DNA of 64,000 nucleotides from an uncultured Bacteroidales bacterium (GTDB lineage Bacteria; Bacteroidota; Bacteroidia; Bacteroidales; Bacteroidaceae). Of the stretch, positions 43,091-52,744 are shown in pieces. Position numbers and translations under genes: made by a program. The notes beneath the pieces are model-generated. The model did not search any database. It was not told the origin of the DNA and saw only the letters and a list, made by a program, of their open reading frames with translations. Positions within the stretch are counted from its first letter, which is position 1. Every line of letters starts with the position of its first letter. The DNA lies in assembly GCA_902801325.1 (NCBI GenBank), contig CADCHQ010000004.1, positions 212,720 through 276,719 on the forward strand. The letters run 5' to 3'.

Positions 43091-44148
43091 ACACCTTTGC
43101 TTGAAGGCAGTTGCATGTGCTCAGTGTCGCGTCGAATAGCCATTTTCAGTGCGTGGGCAAAAGCCTTGAAGATACTTTCGGCCTTATGATGTTCGTTGTC
43201 GCCGGATGCTTTTATGTGGAGGTTCATGCGGGCGGCATCGCTCAGGCTTTTGAAGAAATGCAGGAGCATCTCTGTAGGCATGTCGCCAATCTTCTCGCGC
43301 TTGAACTCTACATCCCATACCAACCAGGGGCGTCCGCCAAAGTCGAGAGCCACTTGGCAAAGGCTGTCGTCCATAGGCAGACAATAGCCATATCGCTCTA
43401 TGCCTCGCTTGTCGGTTAATGCTTTATACAAGCATTCGCCCAGACACAAAGCCGTGTCCTCGATGGTGTGATGTTCATCGACGTGGAGGTCTCCCTTGCA
43501 CTGGATGCGAAGGTCAATGCCTCCGTGATGGGCAATCTGCTCGAGCATGTGGTCGAAGAAGCCGATGCCCGTGTTTATGTCTGCTTTTCCAGTTCCGTCG
43601 AGATTGAGGCACACTTCTATGTCTGTCTCCTTCGTCGTGCGACGAACCTGTGCCTCTCTTTCGCCGGCATATACGATGTCGCGGATGCGTTCCCAAGTCA
43701 TCTCGTCAGAGAGTATAAGTGCTTTGCATCCTAGATTCTTGGCCAGTTGTGCATCGCTTTCGCGATCACCAATGACGTAACTGTTTGCAATGTCGAACTC
43801 TCCTTCAAGATAAGGCTTGAGCATCGCCGTTCCCGGCTTGCGGGTTGGTAGATTATCGGCAGGGAAAGAGCGGTCGATGTGCTGTACATCAAACTCCACA
43901 CCCTCACCATGCAGGATTTCGAGCATCAGGTTATGGTAGGGCCAGAAGTCTTGCTCCGGAAAGGAGGGTGTACCGAGCCCGTCTTGGTTCGACACCATAA
44001 CGAATAGGTAGTCGGTATGTTGCCTGATGAAGCGCAGGGCAGAGATAGCTCCTGGCACGAAACTAAATTTCTCGAACGAATCTATTTGCTCATCTTCAGG
44101 TTCGCGCAGCAGTGTGCCGTCGCGGTCGATAAAGAGTATTTTCTTCAT
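43084..44148 (-). CDS. hisB: Bifunctional HisB (histidinol-phosphatase/imidazoleglycerol-phosphate dehydratase)
   Basis: Catalyses steps 6 and 8 of histidine synthesis. Residues 1-165 are a HAD phosphatase: FIDRDGTLL (D8, D10), [16 protein letters not shown] and [14 protein letters not shown]. Residues about 168-354 are IGP dehydratase with [29 protein letters not shown] and CHHxxE-type metal ligands near [17 protein letters not shown]. 354 aa, the usual fused form. It lies 18 bp after hisC and before recR. Confidence 0.97.
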   Translation of the reverse strand: MKKILFIDRDGTLLREPEDEQIDSFEKFSFVPGAISALRFIRQHTDYLFVMVSNQDGLGTPSFPEQDFWPYHNLMLEILHGEGVEFDVQHIDRSFPADNLPTRKPGTAMLKPYLEGEFDIANSYVIGDRESDAQLAKNLGCKALILSDEMTWERIRDIVYAGEREAQVRRTTKETDIEVCLNLDGTGKADINTGIGFFDHMLEQIAHHGGIDLRIQCKGDLHVDEHHTIEDTALCLGECLYKALTDKRGIERYGYCLPMDDSLCQVALDFGGRPWLVWDVEFKREKIGDMPTEMLLHFFKSLSDAARMNLHIKASGDNEHHKAESIFKAFAHALKMAIRRDTEHMQLPSSKGVL

Positions 44149-44166
44149 AACGCCTAATCCTAATCC

Positions 44167-45270
44167 TTAATCCTTATATTGTCTTAGCGCAGACAGTAAT
44201 TCACAATTCTCCTGAGGTGTTCCAACCGTGATGCGAAGGCAATTGTCGCAGAGTGCCACACGACTGCGGTTGCGAACAACGATGCCTTTGTCGATGAGGT
44301 AACGATAAATGCTGTTCGCATCGGTTACCTTAACCAGGAAGAAGTTGGCGTCACTGGGATAGACCTCCTTTGCCAAAGGCAGTTCTGCCACAGCTGGCAT
44401 AAGGTGTCGACGCTCAGTCAGGATCGTAGTCATCCATTGCTGAAGCTTCGGACGATTGTGTATGATTTCGCGTGCTTGTTGTTGCGTGAGGATGTTCACG
44501 TTATAAGGATATTTCACCTTATTGAACAAGGCGATGATGCTGGGGTCAGCATAGGCCATTCCCAATCGGATTGCTGCTGAGGCCCATGCCTTACTCATGG
44601 TGTTCAGTACGATGAGGTTAGGGTGGAGAGGAAGCTCGCATCGGAAGGGACGCATCTGTGTAAAATCGCTGTAGGCTTCGTCAATGACTACGATGCCAGA
44701 GAAACCTTTGAGCACCTTCTCCACCTCCTCGCGTTGCAGGCAATTGCCCGTGGGGTTGTTGGGCGAGCAAATCCAGATGACCTTCGTCCGTTCATCGGTG
44801 GCGGCAAGGAGTTTATCTGCATTCAACTGGAAACCATTATCAAGCAGGACGGGACGATATTCCACATCATTGATGTGAGCACATACTTCGTACATGCCAT
44901 ACGTGGGGGCAATAGCGACGACATTATCTTGTCGGGGTTCGCAGAAGATGCGATAGACGAGGTCGATGGCTTCGTCGCTTCCGTTACCCAGAAACATATA
45001 CTCGGCAGGCACTCCCTTGACTTGTGCCAACTCTGCCTTAAGCTCCTCCTGCAAAGGGTCGGGGTAGCGATTGAACGGGGAATTGTATGCGTTCTCGTTG
45101 GCATCGAGGAAGACGTTGGCTTCCCTGCCTTTGAACTCGTCGCGTGCACAGCTGTACGGCGTGAGTTCCCATATATTGGGGCGTACTAAACGGTGAAGCC
45201 ACTCCTCGTTCCCCTTTGTAGGTTGGGAAAGGCCGCATTCACGGGTATTGTCTTTCATAACATTGTCCAT
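44167..45270 (-). CDS. hisC: Histidinol-phosphate aminotransferase HisC
   Basis: PLP enzyme of step 7. 367 aa with a longer N-terminus than usual (first about 25 residues); MKDNTRECG at residue 5 is an alternative start. [61 protein letters not shown] and the PLP-binding Lys in [15 protein letters not shown] near 226 are clear; [20 protein letters not shown] ends the fold. 15 bp separate it from hisD. Confidence 0.96.
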   Translation of the reverse strand: MDNVMKDNTRECGLSQPTKGNEEWLHRLVRPNIWELTPYSCARDEFKGREANVFLDANENAYNSPFNRYPDPLQEELKAELAQVKGVPAEYMFLGNGSDEAIDLVYRIFCEPRQDNVVAIAPTYGMYEVCAHINDVEYRPVLLDNGFQLNADKLLAATDERTKVIWICSPNNPTGNCLQREEVEKVLKGFSGIVVIDEAYSDFTQMRPFRCELPLHPNLIVLNTMSKAWASAAIRLGMAYADPSIIALFNKVKYPYNVNILTQQQAREIIHNRPKLQQWMTTILTERRHLMPAVAELPLAKEVYPSDANFFLVKVTDANSIYRYLIDKGIVVRNRSRVALCDNCLRITVGTPQENCELLSALRQYKD

Positions 45271-45285
45271 TATTAAGAGTAGTAA

Positions 45286-46596
45286 TTACTCCCTCCCTTC
45301 ATGGGAGGGCTGGGGGAGAGTCCCCATTCTTAATTCCATCGCCCGCTTGTGGGCATCCAGTTGTTCGCTTGCTGCCATCGTCATCACGGCTTGACCTATA
45401 CTCTGCAGACCTTCGGCAGTGAGCTCTTGGAAAGTAACCTTTCGCTGGAAACTGTCGAGGTTCACGCCGTTGTATGCCAAAGCATAGCCGTTGGTGGGCA
45501 AGGTGTGATTGGTGCCGCTGGCATAGTCTCCTGCGCTTTCAGGCGTAAGATGTCCGATGAACACACTGCCGGCATTCACAACTCGTTCGGCCAGTTCGCG
45601 GCAATTGCTTGTTTCTATGATGAGGTGCTCAGGTGCATATTGGTTGGTGAGACGAATCATCTCCTCGTCGTCGCCCAAGAGAATGATGTTGCTGTTCTCA
45701 AGAGCTTGAGCGGCAATCTCCTTGCGAGGGAGTTCTGCCAATTGGCGCTTCACCTCGGCTTCCACTTTTGCTATCAGTTCTTCGTTATTGGTTACGAGTA
45801 AAACCTGACTGTCTACTCCGTGCTCGGCTTGCGAAAGCAGGTCGGCAGCAACGAAGGCGGGATTTGCCGAAGCATCGGCAATAACCTCCACCTCGCTTGG
45901 GCCTGCCGGCATATCGATGGCGACATCGTGAAGCGACACCTGTTGTTTGGCGCACATTACATATTGGTTGCCTGGTCCGAATATCTTATACACCTTGGGT
46001 ACAGACTCCGTTCCGTAGGCCATTGCACCTATGGCTTGTACACCTCCAATCTTGAAGATTCGATTAACGCCAGCAATTCGTGCTGCCACGAGAATGGCTG
46101 GATTCACCTTTCCTTCGCGATTCGGTGGGGTGCAGAGCACAATCTCCTTGCAACCAGCAATACGGGCAGGTGTGGCAAGCATCAGTACTGTGCTGAACAG
46201 AGGCGCTGTTCCTCCGGGAATGTAAAGGCCAACTCTCTCAATGGGGATAGCCTTTTGCCAGCATGTGACGCCAGGCGCAACAGAGCAAAGCTTCCCTTCG
46301 AAGCGTTGTGAAGCATGGAAGGTGTGGATGTTGCGATGGGCTAATGTGAGGGCATTCTTCAGTTCGTCGCTTATCTGCCCTTCGGCATCTTGCATCTCCT
46401 GTTCGCTAACGAGTAGCGAGTCGAGGTGGACTTTGTCGAATTTCTCCTCATATTCGCGTACTGCCTCGTCTCCACGTTGGCGCACGTCGCTGAGCACGCT
46501 TGCCACCGTAGCATTAAGTGTGGTAGCGTCTTTCGTAGGGCGTCGGAGCAAAGTTGCCCATTCCGCTTCCTTGGGATATCTGGTTATCTTAAGCAT
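45286..46596 (-). CDS. hisD: Histidinol dehydrogenase HisD
   Basis: Zinc NAD-dependent enzyme for the last two steps. 436 aa. PGGTAPLFSTVLMLATPARIAGC, KIFGPGNQYVMCAKQQV, DMPAGPSEVEVIADASANP, LLSQAEHGVDSQVLLVT (Zn ligands) and NQYAPEHLIIET (catalytic Glu-His) are present. Oddity: the final about 13 residues (MGTLPQPSHEGRE) and the stop are encoded by a gene-boundary repeat (45291-45336) of which similar copies lie at 7635 and 24345, so the native C-terminus has been replaced or extended by repeat DNA. Confidence 0.96.
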   Translation of the reverse strand: MLKITRYPKEAEWATLLRRPTKDATTLNATVASVLSDVRQRGDEAVREYEEKFDKVHLDSLLVSEQEMQDAEGQISDELKNALTLAHRNIHTFHASQRFEGKLCSVAPGVTCWQKAIPIERVGLYIPGGTAPLFSTVLMLATPARIAGCKEIVLCTPPNREGKVNPAILVAARIAGVNRIFKIGGVQAIGAMAYGTESVPKVYKIFGPGNQYVMCAKQQVSLHDVAIDMPAGPSEVEVIADASANPAFVAADLLSQAEHGVDSQVLLVTNNEELIAKVEAEVKRQLAELPRKEIAAQALENSNIILLGDDEEMIRLTNQYAPEHLIIETSNCRELAERVVNAGSVFIGHLTPESAGDYASGTNHTLPTNGYALAYNGVNLDSFQRKVTFQELTAEGLQSIGQAVMTMAASEQLDAHKRAMELRMGTLPQPSHEGRE

Positions 46597-46635
46597 TTTC
46601 TGAGTAGTCGGAGTGTTCTGAATAATCAGATTAAA

Positions 46636-47487
46636 TTACAATATCATCTTTTCCACAGGTATCACGAGTATGCCTTCGGCACCCAGTTCCTTGAGTCGAC
46701 TGATGATTTGCCAGAAGCTCTTCTCGTCGATGACGGTGTGGACGCTGTTCCATCCGGGTGTGGCAAGGGGCATAACCGTTGGGCTCTTCATGCCAGGAAG
46801 CACGTCGATGATGTCGTTGAGACGATCCGTGGGAACGTTCATCAGTACGTATTTCTTATCCTCTGCATTCTTTACGGCCTCGATGCGGAAAAGCAGTTCG
46901 TCGAGAATGGCCTTTTTCTCATCGCTCAATGCCTTGTTGCCGATGAGTAGGGCCTCGCTCTTCATCACCACTTCCACCTCGCGCAGATTGTTGCTCACAA
47001 GCGTTCCGCCACTGGATACAATATCAAAGATGGCATCGGAAAGTCCTATTCCAGGACTAATCTCCACACTTCCTGTGATGACGTGAATATTGCAGTTCAC
47101 CTTGTTTCCCTGCATGAAACGCTTCAAGATACGGGGATAACTGGTGGCAATCTTCTTGCCTTCGAACCACGACAGACCTGTGTACTCTTCCGAACGTGGA
47201 ATGGCCAGCGACAAACGGCACTTGCTAAAGCCCAAAGGACGAATGGTGTCAACGTCCTCGCCCCGTTCTTCCAGTTCGTTCCTTCCTACTATGCCCAGGT
47301 CGGCCACTCCTGTGGCTACGCTCTGGGGTATATCATCGTCGCGCAGATAAAGCACTTCGATGGGGAAGTTCGTGCTTTCTATGAGCAACGTGCGCTTGCT
47401 TCCAGCTATCTTTATACCTGCTTCCGTGAGCAGGTTCATGGTGTCCTCGAAAAGTCGCCCTTTCGATTGTACGGCTATTCTAAGCAT
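46636..47487 (-). CDS. hisG: ATP phosphoribosyltransferase HisG (long form)
   Basis: First and feedback-controlled enzyme of histidine synthesis. 283 aa, the long form that has its own C-terminal regulatory ACT-like domain (about 210-283) and does not need HisZ. MLRIAVQSKGRLFEDTMNLL, GVADLGIVGRNELEE, KIATSYPRILKRFM and the PRPP loop VEISPGIGLSDAIFDIVSSGGTL are clear. It is the promoter-proximal gene of hisG-hisD-hisC-hisB. I see no leader peptide or T-box in the short leader. Confidence 0.97.
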   Translation of the reverse strand: MLRIAVQSKGRLFEDTMNLLTEAGIKIAGSKRTLLIESTNFPIEVLYLRDDDIPQSVATGVADLGIVGRNELEERGEDVDTIRPLGFSKCRLSLAIPRSEEYTGLSWFEGKKIATSYPRILKRFMQGNKVNCNIHVITGSVEISPGIGLSDAIFDIVSSGGTLVSNNLREVEVVMKSEALLIGNKALSDEKKAILDELLFRIEAVKNAEDKKYVLMNVPTDRLNDIIDVLPGMKSPTVMPLATPGWNSVHTVIDEKSFWQIISRLKELGAEGILVIPVEKMIL

Positions 47488-47521
47488 TCTTTTACCTTAT
47501 TATATAATAATTTAATGAGCG

Positions 47522-47529
47522 CAAAGATA
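47522..47529 (-). promoter_or_regulatory. his operon promoter box TATCTTTG
   Basis: TATCTTTG on the minus strand 34 bp before the hisG ATG; back-to-back with the ribE promoter 45 bp away. Confidence 0.65.
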
Positions 47530-47573
47530 CGAAATAATTATGAATAATGAATTGTGAATTGTGAATTAATTCT

Positions 47574-47581
47574 TATCTTTG
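47574..47581 (+). promoter_or_regulatory. ribE promoter box TATCTTTG
   Basis: TATCTTTG 29 bp before the ribE ATG. No FMN riboswitch fits in the short leader. Confidence 0.65.
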
Positions 47582-47610
47582 CACGTAAATCATAAAAGGA
47601 TAGTACTACC

Positions 47611-48216
47611 ATGTTCTCAGGAATTGTAGAAGAAACGGCCCGAGTGGTGGCCATTGAAAAGGAGTTGGACAACCTGCACTTTACGCTCTCTTGCTCCTTC
47701 GTAAGCGAGTTGAAGATCGATCAAAGTGTATCGCATAACGGCGTGTGTCTCACCGTTGTACGTCTGACCGATGATAGTTATACTGTAACTGCTATGAGGG
47801 AGACGTTGGAACGCAGTAATCTCGGTCTTCTGAAGGTTGGAGATGAGGTGAACGTAGAGCGAAGCATGATGATGAATGGTCGATTAGATGGGCACATCGT
47901 GCAGGGGCATGTTGATACTACTGCCCAATGCATCAGTGTCGAAGACCAACAGGGAAGCTATGTTTTCCGCTTTCGCTATGAGGCTTCAAAGGAGATGGCC
48001 CGTCGCGGATACGTAACTGTCGACAAGGGAAGTGTTACGGTCAACGGCGTAAGCCTTACGGTGTGCCGTCCCACGGACAATGAGTTCGAAGTGTGCATCA
48101 TTCCTTACACCTACGAGAATACCAATTTCCACGACATTAAAGTCGGTAGCGTGGTTAATCTCGAATTTGACATCATCGGCAAATACCTCAGTCGGATGAT
48201 GCAATTCGTTCAATAA
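47611..48216 (+). CDS. ribE: Riboflavin synthase alpha chain
   Basis: Dismutates two 6,7-dimethyl-8-ribityllumazine molecules to riboflavin. 201 aa made of two lumazine-binding repeats: MFSGIVEETARV ... VSHNGVCLTVV ... RSMMMNGRLDGHIVQGHVDTTA, and the second with VNGVSLTVCRPTDNEFEVCIIPYTYENTNF. The N-terminal MFSGIVE is diagnostic. The HAD phosphatase follows 33 bp later on the same strand. Confidence 0.97.
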   Translation: MFSGIVEETARVVAIEKELDNLHFTLSCSFVSELKIDQSVSHNGVCLTVVRLTDDSYTVTAMRETLERSNLGLLKVGDEVNVERSMMMNGRLDGHIVQGHVDTTAQCISVEDQQGSYVFRFRYEASKEMARRGYVTVDKGSVTVNGVSLTVCRPTDNEFEVCIIPYTYENTNFHDIKVGSVVNLEFDIIGKYLSRMMQFVQ

Positions 48217-48249
48217 TCCTTCACCCTTCATCCTTAATCTTTCACCCCC

Positions 48250-48897
48250 TTGATACAAAGTATCATTTTCGATCTCGATGGCACTCTGACCGACACGCTG
48301 CAGGATCTTGCCAACAGCGTCAATTACGCTCTGTGCAAGATGAATTGGCGTGAACGCTCGCTCGACGAAGTGCGTCGCTTTGTGGGAAATGGCGTGAGGA
48401 AACTCGTTCAGAGAGCTGTTCCCGAGAATAAGTCGGAGGCCGACTACGAAAGCTGCTTTGCTCTTTTTAGGCAACACTATATCCTTCATTGTCAGGATAA
48501 TACGCGCCTATATCCAGGAGTAGGGGAGATGCTTCAGGAAGTTCATCGTCGAGGCTACAAAACTGCTATTGTCAGCAATAAACTCCAGGCAGGCGTCGAC
48601 GAACTCTATGATACATATTTTCGCGATGTTATTGATGTGGCCATCGGTCAGCGTGAAGGTATGACCTTGAAACCTGCTCCAGATATGGTGGAACTTGCGC
48701 TCAGTCAGCTTGGTGCCAGCAAGGACGAGACGGTCTATGTAGGCGATTCGGAGGTCGATGTCCAAACGGCTCGCAACGCAGGTTTGCGATGCATCTCCTG
48801 CCTCTGGGGTTTCCGCGACCGCGAACAACTGGATGCAGCAGGAGCAACGCAGTTTATCAGTCATCCCAAAGAACTCTTGTCAATCCTCAACAATTGA
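48250..48897 (+). CDS. HAD phosphatase (phosphoglycolate phosphatase-like), TTG start
   Basis: 215 aa cytoplasmic phosphatase of the Gph/PGP group. IIFDLDGTLTDTLQDLANSVNYAL holds the nucleophile Asp, IVSNK motif II, and PAPDMVELALSQLGASKDETVYVGDSEVDVQTARNAG the Lys and acidic motif III. The only in-frame start is TTG at 48250; an in-frame stop lies just upstream and no ATG precedes the DLDGT motif. The true substrate could be another small sugar phosphate, as the cap domain is not diagnostic by eye. Its last codons (ctc aac aat tga) already form part of the first unit of 22-bp array C. Confidence 0.88.
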   Translation: MIQSIIFDLDGTLTDTLQDLANSVNYALCKMNWRERSLDEVRRFVGNGVRKLVQRAVPENKSEADYESCFALFRQHYILHCQDNTRLYPGVGEMLQEVHRRGYKTAIVSNKLQAGVDELYDTYFRDVIDVAIGQREGMTLKPAPDMVELALSQLGASKDETVYVGDSEVDVQTARNAGLRCISCLWGFRDREQLDAAGATQFISHPKELLSILNN

Positions 48898-49061
48898 CCG
48901 TTGAAAATCGAACAGTTGCCTTATTCGCATCGAATACTTGTTCGGTGCGTCTCGAATACTTGTTCGGCGCGCCTCGAACAATTGTTTAATCTCAATCGAA
49001 CAATTGCCCTGTTTGCATTGCATACTTGGCTTTCCGTTTCGGATAAATTGCCATTTCTATT
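48886..49061. repeat. 22-bp tandem array C (8 units) from a stop codon to a promoter
   Basis: Eight 22-bp steps start at 48886, 48908, 48930, 48952, 48974, 48996, 49018 and 49040. Five carry TCGAA(C/T)A at the first position; units 3-4 read TCGAATACTTGTTCGG and units 5-6 TCGAACAATTG. The first unit overlaps the stop of the phosphatase gene and the last ends at the aspS -33 box, so the array fills the whole gap without indels. It contains palindromes AACAATTGTT and GGCGCGCC. Confidence 0.9.
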
Positions 49062-49090
49062 GGTAGTCACATTTTTTTTCTCTAACTTTG
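49060..49090 (+). promoter_or_regulatory. aspS promoter
   Basis: TTGG at 49060-49063 and TAACTTTG at 49083-49090, spacing 20 bp; the ATG is at 49121. Confidence 0.7.
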
Positions 49091-49120
49091 CATCCGTTAT
49101 TCGTAAAAAACACTTATAAA

Positions 49121-50881
49121 ATGTATAGGACAAAGACTTGTGGCGAGCTACGGCTGGCCAATGTTGGAGAGAGCGTAACCCTTTGCGGATGGGTACAGCG
49201 TACTAGGAAGATGGGTGGTATGACTTTTGCCGACCTACGCGATCGTTACGGCATCACCCAACTTGTATTTGATGAATCAACTGACAGCGCCCTTTGTGCC
49301 GAGGCTAATCGTCTGGGACGTGAATGGGTGATTCAGGTTGTAGGTGAGGTGAGTGAACGCCAGTCGAAGAACAAGAATCTGCCAACAGGCGACATTGAGA
49401 TTATTGTTCGCAAACTCGTCGTTCTGAACGAGAGTGCTGTTCCCCCGTTTACCATTGAGGAACAATCGGATGGAGGCGACGATCTTCGTATGAAGTATCG
49501 TTACTTGGACCTTCGTCGCCCTTGTGTGAGAAAGAATTTGGAACTGCGCCATAAGTTTGCCTTCGAGGTGCGTCGCTATCTCGACCAGCAGGGATTCATG
49601 GAGATAGAGACTCCTGTTCTTGTTAATTCAACCCCCGAAGGAGCACGCGATTTCGTGGTGCCCAGCCGTATGAACCCCGGTCAGTTCTATGCTTTGCCTC
49701 AGAGTCCTCAGACGTTGAAGCAACTGCTTATGGTAGCTGGAATGGACCGCTACTTCCAGATTGTGAAGTGTTTCCGTGATGAAGACCTCCGTGCTGACCG
49801 TCAACCCGAGTTTACACAGATTGACTGCGAAATGTCGTTCGTAGAGCAAGAGGACATCCTGCAGATGTTCGAGGGCATGAGCCGCCATTTGTTCAAGTCC
49901 ATCCTCGGTATTGACATCCCCACGCTTCCCCGTATGACTTGGGCTGACGCCATGAAGTATTACGGAAGCGATAAGCCTGACACACGCTTCGACATGAAGT
50001 TTGTGGAGTTGATGGATGTACTGAAGGGCACAGGCGAATTCGGAGTCTTCAACGAGGCTGAGTATATTGGTGGTATTTGCTGCGAGGGTCAGGCTGTTTA
50101 CACCCGTAAGCAACTCGACCAACTGACCGACTTTGTTCGTCGTCCACAGATAGGTGCCAAGGGTCTTGTCTATGCTCGTGTGGGTGAGGACGGAAGCGTA
50201 AAGTCCAGCGTCGACAAGTTCTATTCGCCTGAGGTGCTCGAGAACTTGAAGCAGGCCATGAATGCTAAGCCCGGCGACCTCATCCTTATTATTAGTGGTC
50301 CCGATACCTTGAAGGCTCGCAAGCAACTGTGCGAACTGCGTCTGGAAATGGGTAGCCGCATGGGTCTCCGTCCGAAGGACAAGTTCTCTTGCCTATGGGT
50401 CATCGACTTCCCCATGTACGAGTGGAGCGACGAGGAGCAGCGCTTGATGGCTATGCACCATCCCTTCACCTCGCCAAAGCCCGAGGACATACCCTTGCTC
50501 GATACCGATCCTGCAAGCGTTCGCGCTAATGCCTACGATATGGTCATCAATGGTGTTGAGGTTGGTGGCGGTAGCATCCGTATCCACGATGCAAAGCTCC
50601 AGCAGAAGATATTCGAGATTCTCGGCTTCACACCCGAACAGGCCCAGCAGAAGTTTGGCTTCCTCATGAACGCCTTCAAGTACGGAGCGCCCCCTCACGG
50701 AGGTTTGGCTTATGGTCTCGACCGCTTTGTTAGCCTCTTTGCACAGCTTGACTCGATTCGTGACTGCATTGCCTTCCCGAAGAATAACTCAGGTCGCGAC
50801 GTCATGCTTGATGCTCCAGGCTTCATCGACCAGAGCCAGCTCGACGAGTTGCACTTGCAGATTGACCTTCCCAAGGAATAA
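49121..50881 (+). CDS. aspS: Aspartate-tRNA ligase
   Basis: Class IIb synthetase, 586 aa, starting [16 protein letters not shown] at 49121 (the 49088 frame start lies in the promoter). An N-terminal OB fold (about 15-105, [20 protein letters not shown]) binds the anticodon. The catalytic core has [20 protein letters not shown] (motif 1), [23 protein letters not shown] (motif 2), the bacterial GAD insertion (about 290-400) and [13 protein letters not shown] (motif 3). A terminator follows. Confidence 0.98.
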   Translation: MYRTKTCGELRLANVGESVTLCGWVQRTRKMGGMTFADLRDRYGITQLVFDESTDSALCAEANRLGREWVIQVVGEVSERQSKNKNLPTGDIEIIVRKLVVLNESAVPPFTIEEQSDGGDDLRMKYRYLDLRRPCVRKNLELRHKFAFEVRRYLDQQGFMEIETPVLVNSTPEGARDFVVPSRMNPGQFYALPQSPQTLKQLLMVAGMDRYFQIVKCFRDEDLRADRQPEFTQIDCEMSFVEQEDILQMFEGMSRHLFKSILGIDIPTLPRMTWADAMKYYGSDKPDTRFDMKFVELMDVLKGTGEFGVFNEAEYIGGICCEGQAVYTRKQLDQLTDFVRRPQIGAKGLVYARVGEDGSVKSSVDKFYSPEVLENLKQAMNAKPGDLILIISGPDTLKARKQLCELRLEMGSRMGLRPKDKFSCLWVIDFPMYEWSDEEQRLMAMHHPFTSPKPEDIPLLDTDPASVRANAYDMVINGVEVGGGSIRIHDAKLQQKIFEILGFTPEQAQQKFGFLMNAFKYGAPPHGGLAYGLDRFVSLFAQLDSIRDCIAFPKNNSGRDVMLDAPGFIDQSQLDELHLQIDLPKE

Positions 50882-50907
50882 TCTTGTAAGATACAATAAA
50901 AGAAAAA

Positions 50908-50940
50908 GGGGACTTACCGTTTGGTAGGTCCCCTAATTCT
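50908..50940. terminator. Bidirectional terminator between aspS and GH43
   Basis: GGGGACtTACC-gttt-GGTAgGTCCCC (50908-50933, one T-G wobble) with A-rich sequence on the left and taattcttta on the right, between convergent stops. Confidence 0.85.
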
Positions 50941-50953
50941 TTATGCTTTGTTG

Positions 50954-52642
50954 TCATTCGTCAAATGTAAAGACGAAGTCCTCAAGTGTGCAGAGTGACT
51001 TCTCCTTGGTGTCGGACTTGAAGACGAAGAAGATGGCGTGCTTGCCGGCGAGATATTGCTCCTTGGCTTCGTTGTGGATGCCTGCCGCCACATCCATAAC
51101 AGTCTTCGACATATCGGCCTTTAGTTCTATCTGGCCTATCTTCTTGCCTCCCTGTGAGGTCCAAGGACGGTCCATCATGATGTCGATGGTTCCATCAATT
51201 CCCTCGGGTATAAGGCGCAGGACAAGCATCAGGTTGTTCGGATTATCCAGGCACTTTGCGTCGAAGTTGAAATACTTAAAACCCACAATCGAACCATCGG
51301 TGTTGTTCACTACGCGATTGGTGTTGTTCTGCAAGGCATAAGGTTCGTCGAAGTTCGTCTCTGTGCCGTAAGAAGCCTCCACGTAGGAACCATAAAAGAT
51401 GTTGTTGGGCCACTCATGCTCAGCCACTTTCGGACCTGTGAGCCAGCAGGCAATACCTGCCGAATGACGCTCAAAGGGATCGAGACCGTTCAAGGCAAAA
51501 CCTTCGGAGTTGTATTCGCCTTCGCTTATCTCCACCTTTCCGCCTGCGCCTTCCTCAATCTTCACGTCGATGGGAGCCACCATAGCCTGTCGGGCATATT
51601 CGTTGGTTCCTGTCTGACGATGATAAAAGACGTACCATTGGCCGTTTATCTCACATATGCTGCCGTGCGTGTTGCCACTTACCACTCCCGAGGCGATGGT
51701 GTCGCCCTGTTCGTTGATTTCTCGGCCGCGTGCGTCAATAATGGTTCCGCCATAGGTCCAGGGACCAAGGGGATTGTCGCTATAGGCGTAAGCTAAAGTG
51801 TAGTTGGTGTCGGGCAGACCGAATTCGCCGTTCTCTGTCCAACGGCTGTAGATGAAGACATACTTGTCCTTAATCTTGCGGATGCTTGAAGCCTCGAAAA
51901 AGCGGAAGACACCTGGCTCTTCGTATCCGGAAATCATTCCGTCGACAATCTCTGTGCCAGGCTTCACGGTGCACATCGTGGTGGGGTCAATCTCTGCAGC
52001 ATAGGAATGTTTGAACCCCCAATAGCCGTACACCCGTCCGTCGTCATCGACAAAGACGGCAGGGTCGAAGCCGTAGATCCCATCCACTTGATTGGGATTC
52101 TCCGCATTCCAGTTGCACACCTCGAAAGGCCCGTCCGGACGGTCGCTCTTGGCAATAAGTCCGTTGCGATAGCCCGTTTGGTCATTGGGGAACAAATAAT
52201 AGGTCTTCTTCCCATCGGCATCCGTCACCAGTGTCACATCAGGGGCATAAAGTACGTCGGCAGTACCGGCTTCGTCAAACTTTTCACCCTTGCCGTTCTT
52301 GTCAACCACAAGGATAACACCATCATAACGCCAGTTGTTCAGGCTGTCCACCGATGCAGACCATACAACCTGATTGCGACCGCAGTATTCCGTTATCAAG
52401 TCGTCGTGCGAACCATAGACGTAGACACGATACTTGCCCGGTTGGTCGGGGTCTTCAAATACATAGGGTTCTCCGTCGGGAATGTGTTCCCAAAGCGGGA
52501 GATAGGGATTGCCTTGAGTCATGAGTTGAGAGTTGGGAGTCGAGAGTTTGTCTTGGCATGATGTCGTCATTATCGTGCCACACGCAGCTATCATGATAGC
52601 CTTCAGCGTTCCAGTTACGTTCTTGTTAATTTTCATAATCAT
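50954..52642 (-). CDS. GH43 lipoprotein (arabinofuranosidase/xylosidase type)
   Basis: 562 aa surface or periplasmic lipoprotein: signal with lipobox TTSC near residue 32. A five-blade propeller (about 50-385) shows ADVLYAPDVTLV, YGFDPAVFVDDDGRVYGYWG, FFEASSIRKIKDKYVFIYS with the acid Glu, and NTHGSICEINGQWYVFYHRQ. A C-terminal CBM6-like beta-sandwich (about 400-562) follows. Substrate is probably an arabinan or arabinoxylan, but the subfamily is not certain. Oddity: the linker right after the lipid Cys (LSTPNSQLMTQ) is encoded by an aactctcaactc simple repeat (52513-52550). Monocistronic. Confidence 0.87.
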   Translation of the reverse strand: MIMKINKNVTGTLKAIMIAACGTIMTTSCQDKLSTPNSQLMTQGNPYLPLWEHIPDGEPYVFEDPDQPGKYRVYVYGSHDDLITEYCGRNQVVWSASVDSLNNWRYDGVILVVDKNGKGEKFDEAGTADVLYAPDVTLVTDADGKKTYYLFPNDQTGYRNGLIAKSDRPDGPFEVCNWNAENPNQVDGIYGFDPAVFVDDDGRVYGYWGFKHSYAAEIDPTTMCTVKPGTEIVDGMISGYEEPGVFRFFEASSIRKIKDKYVFIYSRWTENGEFGLPDTNYTLAYAYSDNPLGPWTYGGTIIDARGREINEQGDTIASGVVSGNTHGSICEINGQWYVFYHRQTGTNEYARQAMVAPIDVKIEEGAGGKVEISEGEYNSEGFALNGLDPFERHSAGIACWLTGPKVAEHEWPNNIFYGSYVEASYGTETNFDEPYALQNNTNRVVNNTDGSIVGFKYFNFDAKCLDNPNNLMLVLRLIPEGIDGTIDIMMDRPWTSQGGKKIGQIELKADMSKTVMDVAAGIHNEAKEQYLAGKHAIFFVFKSDTKEKSLCTLEDFVFTFDE

Positions 52643-52656
52643 GTGATTCTTTGGCT

Positions 52657-52664
52657 CAAAAGTA
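52657..52664 (-). promoter_or_regulatory. GH43 gene promoter box TACTTTTG
   Basis: TACTTTTG on the minus strand 14 bp upstream of the ATG at 52642. Confidence 0.55.
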
Positions 52665-52727
52665 ATGGTTATTCCTCGAATGTCAAAGGAAATGGCGTAA
52701 AAGTTTCCTGATAAGCAATTATTCCGT

Positions 52728-52735
52728 TACCTTTG
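52728..52735 (+). promoter_or_regulatory. Near-leaderless promoter of the AlbA_2 gene
   Basis: TACCTTTG ends 9 bp before the ATG at 52745, leaving room for a leader of only a few bases. Confidence 0.6.
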
Positions 52736-52744
52736 CATCCGTAT

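Noticed and set aside
47488..47610. Riboswitch or attenuator for ribE or hisG
   Set aside because: Leaders after the promoter boxes are about 25-30 nt, too short for an FMN riboswitch or a his leader.
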